From Paracoccaceae bacterium (GTDB taxonomy: Bacteria; Pseudomonadota; Alphaproteobacteria; Rhodobacterales; Rhodobacteraceae): a stretch of 36,250 nt of DNA. The position numbers and the translations under genes were made by a program. The stretch is from the NCBI GenBank assembly GCA_020441385.1, contig JAGRMG010000033.1, positions 1 through 36,250 on the forward strand, read 5' to 3'. Positions 1 through 8,731 of the stretch are shown here, in pieces. The notes beneath the pieces are model-generated. The model made no database searches. It was not told where the DNA came from and saw only the letters and a program-made list of their open reading frames with translations. Within the stretch, counting starts at the first letter, position 1. Each line of letters starts with the position of its first letter.

Positions 1-383
1 CCCTTCTGCTCCTTGGGCGTCAACACCACCTTGGCGCCCAGGAAACGCATCAGCTTGCGCCGCTCGATCGAAAAGCTCTCGGCCATCGTCACCACCAGCG
101 GATAGCCCTTGGCGGCACAGACCATCGCCAGCCCGATTCCGGTGTTGCCGCTGGTGGCCTCGACAACGGTCTGACCCGGCTTCAGCGCGCCGCTGGCTTC
201 GGCGGCCTCGATGATGCCCAGCGCCAGCCGGTCCTTGACCGAACCGGCCGGGTTGAACGCCTCGAATTTCACATAGACGCTTACATGATCCGGCGCGATC
301 CGGTTGATGCGGATACAGGGCGTATTGCCCACCGTGTCCAGAATGCTGTCGAAAAGCCGCCCGCGCCCCTGGGTCTGCCGCAT
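1..383 (-). CDS. cysK: Cysteine synthase A (O-acetylserine sulfhydrylase), N-terminal part
   Basis: The reading frame starts with ATG at 383 and runs off the left edge, so only about 127 N-terminal residues are visible. The protein is a fold-type II PLP enzyme that makes L-cysteine from O-acetylserine and sulfide in the cytoplasm. Visible signatures are the N-terminal VGNTP motif (residues 18-22), the PLP-lysine motif NPAGSVKDR with Lys50, and the substrate loop TSGNTG at 77-82. The gene lies 77 bp downstream of cysE on the same strand, so the two adjacent steps of cysteine synthesis are probably co-transcribed. Cystathionine beta-synthase-like or CysM paralogs share these motifs, but the sequence and the cysE neighbour favour CysK. 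Confidence 0.93.
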   Translation of the reverse strand, partial: MRQTQGRGRLFDSILDTVGNTPCIRINRIAPDHVSVYVKFEAFNPAGSVKDRLALGIIEAAEASGALKPGQTVVEATSGNTGIGLAMVCAAKGYPLVVTMAESFSIERRKLMRFLGAKVVLTPKEQK

Positions 384-460
384 CGTCTCGTTCTCCCGAT
401 CGGTGTCCTGCCATCCGATAGAGTGGTATCGAACGGCAGAGTCAATGGCGCGGGTCCGCT

Positions 461-1270
461 CTAGTGCTGGTCCCGGAACAACTGATCCATCTCGACCGAA
501 GGATGCTCGCATCCCGCCTCGCCGACGATCCGGGCCGGGACGCCGGCGACCGTGGTGCAGGGCGGCACCTCCTTGAGCACCACCGAACCGGCGGCGATAC
601 GCGAACAATGTCCCACCTTGATATTGCCCAGGATCTTGGCCCCGGCGCCGATCAGCACACCGTCGCCGATCTTGGGGTGGCGGTCCTCGTCCTCCTTGCC
701 GGTCCCGCCCAACGTCACCGAATGAAGCATCGACACGTTGTTGCCGACCACGGCGGTTTCGCCGATCACGATGGAATGGGCGTGGTCGATCATGATCCCG
801 CGCCCGATCCGGGCGGCGGGGTGGATGTCGATCCCGAAAATCTCGGACACCCGCATCTGGAAGAAATAGGCCAGATCCCGCTGGCCCCGGTTCCACAGCC
901 AATGCGCGATGCGATAGGCCTGCATCGCCTGGTAGCCCTTGAAGAACAGGATCGGCTGCAACAGCCGGTGGCAGGCGGGGTCGCGTTCGTACACCGCCAT
1001 CAGATCCGCGCGCGCCGCCTCGACCAGATCGGGCATCTCGTCATAGGCCTGATCGGCGATCTCGCGCAGCACGACCATCGACATCTCGTTCGATGCCAGC
1101 TTTGCCGCGATGCGATAGGACAGCGCCTTTTCGATCTTCTTGTGATGCAGGATGCAGGCGTGGACCAGCGCACCCATAAGGGGTTCCTTGGCCACCGCGT
1201 CGCGCGCTTCCTGCGCTATCCTGTCCCAGACCGGATCGACCGGCGCAATCCTTGCGTGCGTCTCAACCAT
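461..1270 (-). CDS. cysE: Serine O-acetyltransferase
   Basis: The 269-residue protein acetylates L-serine with acetyl-CoA, the committed step of cysteine synthesis. It has the helical N-terminal SATase domain (about residues 10-145) followed by a left-handed beta-helix of hexapeptide repeats. The catalytic elements are present: Asp162-His163 in the IDHAHSIVIGE segment and His198 in RHPKIGDG. The start at 1270 is preceded by a strong GGAGAGGAAGG ribosome site. CysE classically docks its C-terminal isoleucine into the CysK active site. This protein instead ends in FRDQH, so the canonical cysteine synthase complex may not form. A serine acetyltransferase gene next to the GTA cluster is a known arrangement in Rhodobacterales. 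Confidence 0.95.
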   Translation of the reverse strand: MVETHARIAPVDPVWDRIAQEARDAVAKEPLMGALVHACILHHKKIEKALSYRIAAKLASNEMSMVVLREIADQAYDEMPDLVEAARADLMAVYERDPACHRLLQPILFFKGYQAMQAYRIAHWLWNRGQRDLAYFFQMRVSEIFGIDIHPAARIGRGIMIDHAHSIVIGETAVVGNNVSMLHSVTLGGTGKEDEDRHPKIGDGVLIGAGAKILGNIKVGHCSRIAAGSVVLKEVPPCTTVAGVPARIVGEAGCEHPSVEMDQLFRDQH

Positions 1271-1353
1271 GGCTTACCTTCCTCTCCTTGGTCTAGACTA
1301 CCCACCTAAGGCGTCAGACCGCAAACACAAAGTCCGGAGAGGACGTTCGGATC

Positions 1354-1692
1354 ATGGACAAGGCAGACCTCGCGCATTTCGCCGCCCTGATCCGCGACAG
1401 GCTGAGCCGGATCGAGGCCGAAGACCGGCTGGGCCAGGACGGGCGGGCGATCGTCCGGCTCGACCAGCAGTCGGTCGGTCGGCTAAGCCGCATGGATGCG
1501 CTTCAGAACCAGGCCATGGCCAAGGCGCAACAGGCCCGGCGCGGCGCCGAGGCCCACCGGCTGCGCGCGGCGCTCGGGCGCATCGCGTCCGGCGAATTCG
1601 GGCTGTGCGAGGATTGCGGCGAACGTATCGCGAAACGCCGGCTTGACCTGAATCCGGCGGTTACGATGTGCATTTCCTGTGCCTCCGGCTGA
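1354..1692 (+). CDS. DksA/TraR-type C4 zinc-finger protein
   Basis: The 112-residue protein has a helical, partly coiled-coil N-terminal half (about 1-80, Arg/Ala/Gln rich) and a C-terminal four-cysteine zinc finger: Cys85-x2-Cys88 and Cys106-x2-Cys109. This is the layout of short TraR/DksA-like proteins that enter the RNA polymerase secondary channel. Full DksA is about 150 residues, and the acidic tip residues cannot be confirmed here, so activity like DksA is inference. ATG at 1354 follows a GGAGAGG ribosome site. It is divergent from cysE, and its last 32 bp overlap the last codons of the oppositely oriented DUF7742-like gene. Confidence 0.85.
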   Translation: MDKADLAHFAALIRDRLSRIEAEDRLGQDGRAIVRLDQQSVGRLSRMDALQNQAMAKAQQARRGAEAHRLRAALGRIASGEFGLCEDCGERIAKRRLDLNPAVTMCISCASG

Positions 1693-1969
1693 TCCGGTGC
1701 TCGACAAGTAACCGCAGGACCATTTCGAAACAGGCGCAATAGTCGTCGTCCTCGAACCCCGGTTCGTCGGCCAGCAGCCGCTTTCGCGCCGCGGACATGA
1801 GCGAGCCGTTGCCCCAGACGGGGTGAACCCGCCCGGTACGCATCACATGTGCATCCGCCGCTTCGGCCTCGCGGATCATGCGGGCGCCCAGGCCTGCCCG
1901 CGCGCCCGGTGGCAGCAGCAAGAGCGCGCGCGCCGCGTTGCTGACGTCGCCATGAAGAACCGGACGCAT
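1661..1969 (-). CDS. DUF7742-like protein at the end of the GTA operon
   Basis: This is a small protein of 102 residues. I chose ATG at 1969 because it lies 4 nt after the gp15 stop codon; a longer in-frame start at 1990 would overlap gp15. The protein is mainly helical, with an LLLLPPGARA segment near the N-terminus and an EDDDYCACFEMVLRLL segment near the C-terminus. The sequence resembles the small DUF7742 proteins annotated just downstream of gp15 in Rhodobacterales. No catalytic motif is visible and the function is unknown. Its position suggests co-expression with the GTA structural genes. Its 3' end overlaps the convergent zinc-finger gene by 32 bp, with no terminator between them. Confidence 0.7.
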   Translation of the reverse strand: MRPVLHGDVSNAARALLLLPPGARAGLGARMIREAEAADAHVMRTGRVHPVWGNGSLMSAARKRLLADEPGFEDDDYCACFEMVLRLLVEHRISRRHRKCTS

Positions 1970-1973
1970 GCCG

Positions 1974-4900
1974 CTAGGCCGGCACATCAATGCCCGCGAA
2001 CAGGCCCGGGCCGTAACGGGCCGAAACCTGCGCCACCTCGATGCGCGCCGGTGGTGCGATTCCGTCCTCGCCCTGCATCGCGGCCGAATAGACCCATTGC
2101 GGTTCGCTCACGGTGATCTCGCGAACGATCGCGCCGCCCTGCCGCACCCTGACGACATATTTCTCGCTTTCCTCGCCAAGCGGCACCTCGGCCAGGGTCC
2201 AGCTGTCCCCGTCGATCCGCGTGCGCCGCACCCAGCGCACCGCGACATCCCCCGTCAGGCTGCGTGAGGCGTCCAGATGGCAGGGCGCATATGGCCGCAG
2301 ACCGTTTCCGTCGAAGGCCTCGACCCGATGCACATAGGACGGATCGTCATAGCCACGCCGCGCGGGCCCCAGCCGGAAGTGGCGCGCAATGCGCCGCTGC
2401 GCGCTGGTCAGTTCGATCTGTTCGGGCGTTCCGTCCAGCAGTACGAACCACGACCCTTCCGGCCAGTATTCGGGCATCATCGCGTCGCTGCCCAATTGCC
2501 CGCGCAACCGCTCCGACAGCCAGTAGGTATCGGGCGCGATCAACTCGGCCCGACGAAACTGGAACATTTCCCAGCGCCCACTGGAACCGTCACCGATGGC
2601 CGCCAGGTTGGCGCCGTTCAGAACCGCCCCGGCGGATCGCGACTCCAGCGCACCGCCGATCAGTTTGACCTGTACCGGGGCGCCCTGATCCCAAAGACCG
2701 GCCGGTGCCGCGGCCAGCGGCGTTTCGCTCACGCCGATGACCGAACGATCGGCCACGACACCGCTCAAGCCATAGCCGCTGTCCTCGGACGAGGCGTAGA
2801 CGGCAACGCTGCCCGGCCACGGACGCGCCGTCACCGCCAGATGCGGGGCATGCGCCACTTCGTCGCCGCTCATCAGGGGCAGGTCCAGGAACAGCGGCAG
2901 CACCGGCACGGGCGCCGCGAACGCGCTTTGGGTCGGCATATCGCCCAACAGGTCCGAAGGCGTGTAGACCGCCGGCTCGATGCGCACCGCCTCCACGATC
3001 TGCAGGCCCGCCTGTTCGACACGGTCGATCCGGTACAGCGTGCCGCCCTCGCCCCCGTCGCCCGGCAGGCGGACAACATCGCCCGCGCCCAGCGCCATCC
3101 GCGAGGGCGGCAAGGCAAAGCGCGCGGTCTCGCGCGCAACCCTTGCCTCGGTCAGCCAACGCTCGGCCACCGCGCGCCCCTCCCCCCTCGTCATCGCCAG
3201 GGGCAGGTCGCGCGAGGCAACCGCATGCGTCCTGCTGTCCGCCAGGACCGCCTCTTCCGACACGATCGCATGATCGCCGCCAGACTGAACGAACCGGACC
3301 CGGACCCGCCCGGTCATCTCGGCTTCGGCATCGCGCGCCTGTTCCAGCAGACCCGGTATTTCACCGGTTTCCGCGAACCGGTCGCGATCGAGTTCCTTCG
3401 CCAGGCGGCCATCGCGCATCCTGAACTGCAAGAGGCCGTCACGCTCGATCGCGTCGAACCCGTATCGCAGCATCAACGGCTGCAACGCCGAGCGTGCATC
3501 GCCCACATCCTCGACCGAATAGCCGCGTACCAGCTCGTGCAAGCATGACACGTCGATCGACCTCAGCCCCGAGCGGCGACAGACCTCGGCCACGACCGAA
3601 CCCAGCGTGCGCGCCCCGACCCTGCCGTTCAGCCAATGGCCCCTCGCGTGGTTCGTCCCGTCGCTCCACAATTCCAGGTTGTTGGGAAAGGCAGGAAACG
3701 GGCGCGCGTCCCAGGCCCAGACATAGGCGTTGGACAGATCGACCATGCGCCCGCCATAAACCTCGGAAACCGGGTTGCGCGCCCCGTTCTGCCAATGGCC
3801 CAGCACGGCCTGGAGATAGCGCAACTGGATCAGGTCGTCACGCGCCCCGGTCGAGTATTTCGGCAGGCTGGATTCCGAGGATTTCGGATCGACGAACAGG
3901 TTGGGCTGGTTGGTTCCCTTGTCCACCGCTGGACAGCCCAGTTCGGTGAACCAGATCGGTTTCGATCGCGCCACCCAGGCGGTCGGTTCCGTCTGCCGCA
4001 CTCCGCCGATGCGCTCATGATGGGCATTGTCCCACCAGCCGCGCAGATCCTTGTAGCGCCAGATCCACGGCTCGCCATGCGCTTCGTCCGTTATCGGGGT
4101 GCGGATTTGCGCCGCTTCCGCCTCAGCCGAATGATAATACCACTCAAACCCCTCCCCGCCCTCGACATTGGCGTCCAGATAGCCGGGATCATGAATGCTG
4201 CCCCAGCCGGCATCGGCATGGTCATCGCCCTCGCGCCAGTCCGACAGCGGCATGTAGTTGTCGATCCCGATGAAATCGACGTTGTCGTCCGCCCACAGCG
4301 GATCGAGATGGAAGTACCGGTCGCCGCTGCCATCCGCCGGCTGATACCCGAAATACTCCGACCAGTCGGCGGCATAGCCGATCCGGACATCCTCACCCAG
4401 CAGGCTGCGAACCTCCGCCGCCAGATCGCGCATCGCCTCCACGGCGACGAACCCCGCCGCGCCCCTGATCTGGGTCAGCCCGCGCAACTCCGAGCCGATG
4501 CAGAACGCCGATACCCCACCCGCCGCCTTGCAGAGCGCCGCATAATGCAGGATGAACCGCCGCAGACCCCATTCCTCCGGCCCGGAATAGGTGACGCCGC
4601 CATCGCCGACGGTGAAATCCGACGCCCGCGCCGCGCCGAAGAACGCCGCCACCTCGGCATCCGCCGCCGCGCTGCGGTCCGGCGATCCGTCCTGCCCGGG
4701 TGCCACCGACAGGGTGATCCGCCCGCGCCAGGGCAGATGCGGCTGATCCTCGGCCCCCGTCCACGGATCGGGCAGGCCGTTTCCCGCCTGCTGGTCCATC
4801 AGGATGAATGGATAGAACATCACCCTTCGTCCGGCGGCGTTCATGTGCGCGATCGCCTCGATCACCGAGGCATCCGCCGGCGTGCCGCCATAGATCGGCC

Positions 4901-5897
4901 GCCCCCCCTCTCGGGCGATCTGTTCGACCGCCGCGCGCAACTGCCCGGCCACCTGCCAGGGCATCGTGGCGCTCTCGATCGCCTTGTGTTCGACCTTGGG
5001 CACGATCCGGCACGACCCGCAGCGCAGATCTCCGCCAAACCACGACACCACCAGCGAAACCGCCTCGCAACCGGGCAGTTCTTCGCTCAGCGACTCAAAC
5101 GAGGTGGCGAAATCGCTCTTGCCCGACGGCGTGTTGACGTTGGCCGCCCATTGGCTGCCGGGCCCATCGCTGTAATAGACCGGGCTCGTCGCCAGGGCGT
5201 ATTCCCCGGTTCCCGGCATCATCGCCACGCCTCGCACCAGTTGCGCGGGATCGCTGTGGAACCCCGGCGCATCGGGCTGTTCGGCCCGCACCACCTCGAA
5301 TGAAAACTGCGGCACCCGGTTGCCGAACGGTTCCAGCGAAAGATCTTCCATCACCACATAGGCCGTTCCGCGATAGGCCGGCACCATCCCCGGCCCCTCG
5401 ATCGCCTCCAACACCGGATCGGGCGACTGATCCGAACTGCCCGAATAGATGCGCATATTCAGATCGTCTCGCGCCACTTCCTCGCCATCGGCCCAGACCC
5501 GACCTATGGTGGCAATCTCGCCCTCGCAAACCGCGATCGCCAGCGACAGGCTGTAACTGTAGCGCGTGGTCCTGGGCGTACTGGGCATGCCCTTGCCGCC
5601 ACCCGTCGTGGTGGCGGTTTCCTGAAAGTCCGAGGCCCAGATCACCTGGCCGCCAACCCGCATCCGGCCATAGACCTGGGCCACCGGCGCACCATCCCCC
5701 GCGCGGGTCAGCCGAAACCGCTCCACCCGTCCGGATTCCACCGGGTCCGAGCCCGCGCCGAGCAGGCGTTCGTCGATCACCCGCCCCAGCGTCGCCCCGA
5801 CCGCGCGCCCGAGCGCGACCGAAGACAGGCCCGCGACGGTGCCGCCCACCGTTCCGCCAATGGCCGCCCCGGCGGCAGAAAGAAGTATCGTCGCCAT
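1974..5897 (-). CDS. GTA gp15, baseplate megatron / host-specificity protein (RcGTA rcc01698 type)
   Basis: At 1307 residues this is the largest gene in the cluster. It encodes the central tail-tip protein of the GTA particle, which by analogy with RcGTA contacts the recipient cell. The N-terminus (1-35) is a Gly/Ala-rich hydrophobic helix. A glycoside-hydrolase-like GTA TIM-barrel domain follows at about 400-720, with the segments FCIGSELRGLT near 466 and IWFTELGCPAVDKG near 650, whose Glu residues match barrel acid positions. Phage-tail domains occupy the C-terminal half. The ATG at 5897 shares one base with the gp14 stop (TGATG), indicating translational coupling. The frame is open throughout. 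Whether the barrel still cleaves glycans is not known. Confidence 0.93.
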   Translation of the reverse strand: MATILLSAAGAAIGGTVGGTVAGLSSVALGRAVGATLGRVIDERLLGAGSDPVESGRVERFRLTRAGDGAPVAQVYGRMRVGGQVIWASDFQETATTTGGGKGMPSTPRTTRYSYSLSLAIAVCEGEIATIGRVWADGEEVARDDLNMRIYSGSSDQSPDPVLEAIEGPGMVPAYRGTAYVVMEDLSLEPFGNRVPQFSFEVVRAEQPDAPGFHSDPAQLVRGVAMMPGTGEYALATSPVYYSDGPGSQWAANVNTPSGKSDFATSFESLSEELPGCEAVSLVVSWFGGDLRCGSCRIVPKVEHKAIESATMPWQVAGQLRAAVEQIAREGGRPIYGGTPADASVIEAIAHMNAAGRRVMFYPFILMDQQAGNGLPDPWTGAEDQPHLPWRGRITLSVAPGQDGSPDRSAAADAEVAAFFGAARASDFTVGDGGVTYSGPEEWGLRRFILHYAALCKAAGGVSAFCIGSELRGLTQIRGAAGFVAVEAMRDLAAEVRSLLGEDVRIGYAADWSEYFGYQPADGSGDRYFHLDPLWADDNVDFIGIDNYMPLSDWREGDDHADAGWGSIHDPGYLDANVEGGEGFEWYYHSAEAEAAQIRTPITDEAHGEPWIWRYKDLRGWWDNAHHERIGGVRQTEPTAWVARSKPIWFTELGCPAVDKGTNQPNLFVDPKSSESSLPKYSTGARDDLIQLRYLQAVLGHWQNGARNPVSEVYGGRMVDLSNAYVWAWDARPFPAFPNNLELWSDGTNHARGHWLNGRVGARTLGSVVAEVCRRSGLRSIDVSCLHELVRGYSVEDVGDARSALQPLMLRYGFDAIERDGLLQFRMRDGRLAKELDRDRFAETGEIPGLLEQARDAEAEMTGRVRVRFVQSGGDHAIVSEEAVLADSRTHAVASRDLPLAMTRGEGRAVAERWLTEARVARETARFALPPSRMALGAGDVVRLPGDGGEGGTLYRIDRVEQAGLQIVEAVRIEPAVYTPSDLLGDMPTQSAFAAPVPVLPLFLDLPLMSGDEVAHAPHLAVTARPWPGSVAVYASSEDSGYGLSGVVADRSVIGVSETPLAAAPAGLWDQGAPVQVKLIGGALESRSAGAVLNGANLAAIGDGSSGRWEMFQFRRAELIAPDTYWLSERLRGQLGSDAMMPEYWPEGSWFVLLDGTPEQIELTSAQRRIARHFRLGPARRGYDDPSYVHRVEAFDGNGLRPYAPCHLDASRSLTGDVAVRWVRRTRIDGDSWTLAEVPLGEESEKYVVRVRQGGAIVREITVSEPQWVYSAAMQGEDGIAPPARIEVAQVSARYGPGLFAGIDVPA

Positions 5898-6340
5898 CAG
5901 CGCACCTCCTCAGGAAATCCGAACCGCGCCACGATCCTCCGCGACCACGGCGCACTCAGCGGGCTTTCGATCACCCCATGGCGGGCATAGGCATGAACGA
6001 ACCGGGGTGCCGCACCGCCCCGCGATACGATACCCAGGTGTTTTGCGACCGATCCCGCCCGCATGCGGAACAGGATCACGTCGCCGGCGTCGACCGCTCC
6101 GGCAGGCAATTCCGCGAGGTGCCGACGCGCCGCCGCCCACAGCCGTTCCTCGCGCTGCGGCTCGGACCAGTCCATCGAATAGGCCGGAACCGGCTCGGGC
6201 TCCGCGCCGTAGAGATCGCGCCACACGCCGCGCACCAGTCCCAGGCAATCGCAGCCGGCCCCGCGCCCCGCCGCCTGGTGGCGATAGGGCGTGCCGATCC
6301 AGCTGCGCGCCGCCGCCACGATGTCGCACCGCGTCGCCAT
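5897..6340 (-). CDS. GTA gp14, NlpC/P60 cell-wall peptidase (rcc01697 type)
   Basis: The 147-residue protein is a small tail-associated cysteine peptidase of the NlpC/P60 family, expected to cut peptidoglycan during DNA delivery. The catalytic Cys32 lies in GCDCLGLVRG, the catalytic His101 in VAKHLGIVS, and His116 in FVHAYA is the likely third polar residue. There is no signal peptide, which fits delivery as part of the particle. I chose ATG at 6340 because it overlaps the gp13 stop as TGATG. A TTG codon one position earlier is less likely. Confidence 0.92.
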   Translation of the reverse strand: MATRCDIVAAARSWIGTPYRHQAAGRGAGCDCLGLVRGVWRDLYGAEPEPVPAYSMDWSEPQREERLWAAARRHLAELPAGAVDAGDVILFRMRAGSVAKHLGIVSRGGAAPRFVHAYARHGVIESPLSAPWSRRIVARFGFPEEVR

Positions 6341-7227
6341 CAACGCCGGCTCCCGCCGGTGTTGGGCGCCGACGATCGGGGAACCGCGACCATCCAGTCT
6401 TCGCCCGGGATGTCCGGAAAACCCTGAAAGTTCAAACCATTGCCGAACTTCAGCCGACAGGTTTCAAACCGCTTGTCACAGCCCGCCTCAAGGCGAACGA
6501 CATCGCCTGCCGCAATGCCCCCGGGGATCGGCTCCCACAGTTCGACAACCCGCGCACCATCCTCGCCTCGGTCCTGCTTGACGATCCTCCAAAGCCCCGC
6601 CGCCGCGCCGGTCAGAACGCTCAGCCGCCCGCGCAGGAACCAACCCGCCTCAAACCCCGGCAGCGCATCCCAGCGGAACACCCGCGCCTGCACGACCTGC
6701 GCCACCTCCAGTTCGGTGGCATATCCCGGCGCGGCCAGATCGGCCCGGCACGACCCGTCGCCCAGAACCGCCGTGCAGGGCTTCTGATAGACCCGCCCCA
6801 GCGGCCGGTTCAGAGCTTCGGTCAACCCGCGCAGTTCGGCATGAAACGCCCCGCCGCCGCGGCGGATCTCGCCGATGGTGCCGCGAAACTGCAACCAGCG
6901 CACCGCGACATCGGCCCAGTTGACCAGCCACGCCCGCACCTCGGCCCCGTCGAACCGGCCCGCCTCGATATCCTCCTCACGGATCGCCGCATCGCTCAGC
7001 GCACCGACCGCCTCGCTGTTGTCCACCGACAACCCCGTGCCCTGCTGCAAGGCCAGCGCCGACAACCCGGTATCGGCGCGAAACATGATGCCGTCGAACG
7101 CGATGGGCAGGTCGTGGTCGGTGAACCCGTATCGCACACCATCCGCGCGCGTGATCGCCCAGCACCGGCACAAGCTGGTCAGCCCGCTTTCCACATGCGC
7201 GCGAAACGCCGCATCCATACCCGCCAT
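6340..7227 (-). CDS. GTA gp13, DUF2163 baseplate hub protein (rcc01696 type)
   Basis: The 295-residue protein belongs to the DUF2163 family and corresponds to the tail hub between the distal tail protein and the megatron. Four cysteines stand out: Cys151 and Cys160 (x8 spacing, PCTAVLGDGSC) and Cys250 and Cys257 (x6 spacing, CDKRFETC). The same spacings are known for the [4Fe-4S] ligands of phage lambda gpL, so an Fe-S cluster is likely. The C-terminal NFQGFPDIPGED segment is characteristic of the family. ATG at 7227 overlaps the gp12 stop as TGATG; a GTG at 7230 and an ATG at 7218 are alternatives. Confidence 0.92.
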   Translation of the reverse strand: MAGMDAAFRAHVESGLTSLCRCWAITRADGVRYGFTDHDLPIAFDGIMFRADTGLSALALQQGTGLSVDNSEAVGALSDAAIREEDIEAGRFDGAEVRAWLVNWADVAVRWLQFRGTIGEIRRGGGAFHAELRGLTEALNRPLGRVYQKPCTAVLGDGSCRADLAAPGYATELEVAQVVQARVFRWDALPGFEAGWFLRGRLSVLTGAAAGLWRIVKQDRGEDGARVVELWEPIPGGIAAGDVVRLEAGCDKRFETCRLKFGNGLNFQGFPDIPGEDWMVAVPRSSAPNTGGSRR

Positions 7228-7859
7228 CACACCCGCACCTCGACCACCGGCACATTGGGCACGTCGCCGGCCTGGAAACTGGCCACGCTGGTCTGTATCC
7301 GGTCGGTATCGAACCGCACCGGCACGTCGAATTCGAACCCGGCCGTGATCTGCATGGACTCGGCTGGCGCATGGGCAAAGCTGACCATGCCGCTGGTCGC
7401 GTCCACCTCGTAATCGACACCCTCGCGCATCTCGTCCTGCTCGATCCCCACGCGCACCGATCCGGCCACCGGCTTGCTGATCGGCCGCACATAGGAAAAC
7501 GCCCCGGAACGGTAGGTCTTGACCAGCTGGAACTGCGTTCGATGCCCGTCCGCCAACGCGATAACCTGATCCTCGAACCGGACATCGGCCCGGGCCCTGC
7601 CCGATTTGAAATCCGACCAGTCCTTCCAGCGGAATCCGTACATCTGCCCGCGCCTCGCCTCGAAGAACGCCACCAGCGCCTCGACATCGTCCAGCGACCG
7701 CATCCCCACACCGGCATCATAGCGCCGCCGCGAATGCGCCCAGGGCGTGTTGCGTTCTTCGAACCCGTTGGCCAGCGTCACGACATCCGTGCGCCGCTCG
7801 GGCCCCCCGACCGAGCCGAAGCTCAGCGAGGCGGGAAATCTCACTTCGTGAAAATGCAT
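7227..7859 (-). CDS. GTA gp12, DUF2460 distal tail protein (rcc01695 type)
   Basis: The 210-residue protein opens with MHFHEVRFPASLSFGSVGGPERRTDV style sequence typical of the DUF2460/TIGR02217 family, and carries the RRRYDAGVG and FRWKDWSDFKS motifs of that family. In RcGTA this protein forms the distal tail ring that joins the tail tube to the baseplate hub. Its last codon overlaps the first codon of gp13, and it lies 16 bp after the tape-measure gene, consistent with a single assembly operon. Confidence 0.92.
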   Translation of the reverse strand: MHFHEVRFPASLSFGSVGGPERRTDVVTLANGFEERNTPWAHSRRRYDAGVGMRSLDDVEALVAFFEARRGQMYGFRWKDWSDFKSGRARADVRFEDQVIALADGHRTQFQLVKTYRSGAFSYVRPISKPVAGSVRVGIEQDEMREGVDYEVDATSGMVSFAHAPAESMQITAGFEFDVPVRFDTDRIQTSVASFQAGDVPNVPVVEVRV

Positions 7860-7875
7860 CGTCTGCTACCCTGTC

Positions 7876-8535
7876 CTACCGGTTGCGCGCACCGCGCTGC
7901 AACGCGCGGCCCATCTGTGCCGCGATCTGCCCGCGCGAGCGCGAGAACCCCGCGACATCGGGGGTCGAGATGTTCATCACCACGTTGACGGTTCCGCCGC
8001 CCCCGCCGCGCACCCCCAGCTTGCCGTCAGCACCCCGCGCCAGCGGCATGATCGCCTCGGGCCCGGCCTCGCCCATCAATCCGATGCCGCCACGCATCGG
8101 AAAGCTCACCGGCCCCGACACCACGCCGCCGCTGGCAAAGGGCATCACGCGGCCCTGGGCGAACCCGCCGCCATCGGCAAAGGGCAGCACACCCTGCACC
8201 AGGTTGCCCACACCCTGCGCCAGCATACCGCCGAAATGCTCCGTCACCGGCCGGATCGCGGCCGAATAGGTGGTCTGGATCATCGAGCGCGCCACACTCT
8301 CCAGCGCATCCGACAAGCGCATCCCGTCAAACACCACACCGTCGAACGCACGCCGCAGCCCCCTGGAAAATCCACGTTCCAGCGTGGCCACATCCTGCCC
8401 CGTCGCGGCCAGCGACTCGCGCATCCGCTGCAACTCGGCATCAAACCCCGCCGCCACGTCCGCCACGGCGCCAAGGCTGCCCTCCAGCGCCTCCGCACGG
8501 GTCTCCATCTCGTCGAACCCATCCCGGTCACTCAT
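7876..8535 (-). CDS. GTA gp11, short tail tape-measure protein (rcc01694 type)
   Basis: The 219-residue protein is far shorter than siphophage tape measures, as expected for the short GTA tail whose length it sets. It has a helical N-terminal half, a hydrophobic/glycine-rich middle (GGMLAQGVGNLVQGVLPFADGGG) and a C-terminal segment, GLMGEAGPEAIMPLARG, typical of tape-measure C-termini. ATG at 8535 was chosen because it is preceded by a GAGGAGAG ribosome site and overlaps the gp10.1 stop (ATGAGTGA); an upstream in-frame start at 8556 would lie deeper in that gene. Confidence 0.9.
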   Translation of the reverse strand: MSDRDGFDEMETRAEALEGSLGAVADVAAGFDAELQRMRESLAATGQDVATLERGFSRGLRRAFDGVVFDGMRLSDALESVARSMIQTTYSAAIRPVTEHFGGMLAQGVGNLVQGVLPFADGGGFAQGRVMPFASGGVVSGPVSFPMRGGIGLMGEAGPEAIMPLARGADGKLGVRGGGGGTVNVVMNISTPDVAGFSRSRGQIAAQMGRALQRGARNR

Positions 8536-8731
8536 CGCTCTCTCCTCGTTCGCCATCCGGCCAATGCGCCATCAGCGCATCCAGACCGGCCCGGTCCAGC
8601 GCCGCAGCCGCTCCGCCCTGCCCCAGCATCAGCCGCAGTTCGGCCGGGGTCAGCAGCCAGAACTGCTCGGGCGCCAAACGCAGCCCCTGCATCCCGGCCC
8701 GCATCAACCCCGGCCAGTCGAACCCGCTCAT
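8528..8731 (-). CDS. GTA gp10.1, phage tail assembly chaperone (rcc01693 type)
   Basis: This 67-residue protein is easy to miss because a longer frame runs through it. ATG at 8731 overlaps the stop of the preceding gene as ATGA. The sequence FDWPGLMRAGMQGLRLAPEQFWLLTPAEL contains the WxLTPxEL motif shared by the small rcc01693-type tail assembly chaperones. Such chaperones coat the tape-measure protein during tail assembly and are absent from the finished particle. It sits directly before the tape-measure gene, the expected place for a tail chaperone. Confidence 0.9.
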   Translation of the reverse strand: MSGFDWPGLMRAGMQGLRLAPEQFWLLTPAELRLMLGQGGAAAALDRAGLDALMAHWPDGERGESDE

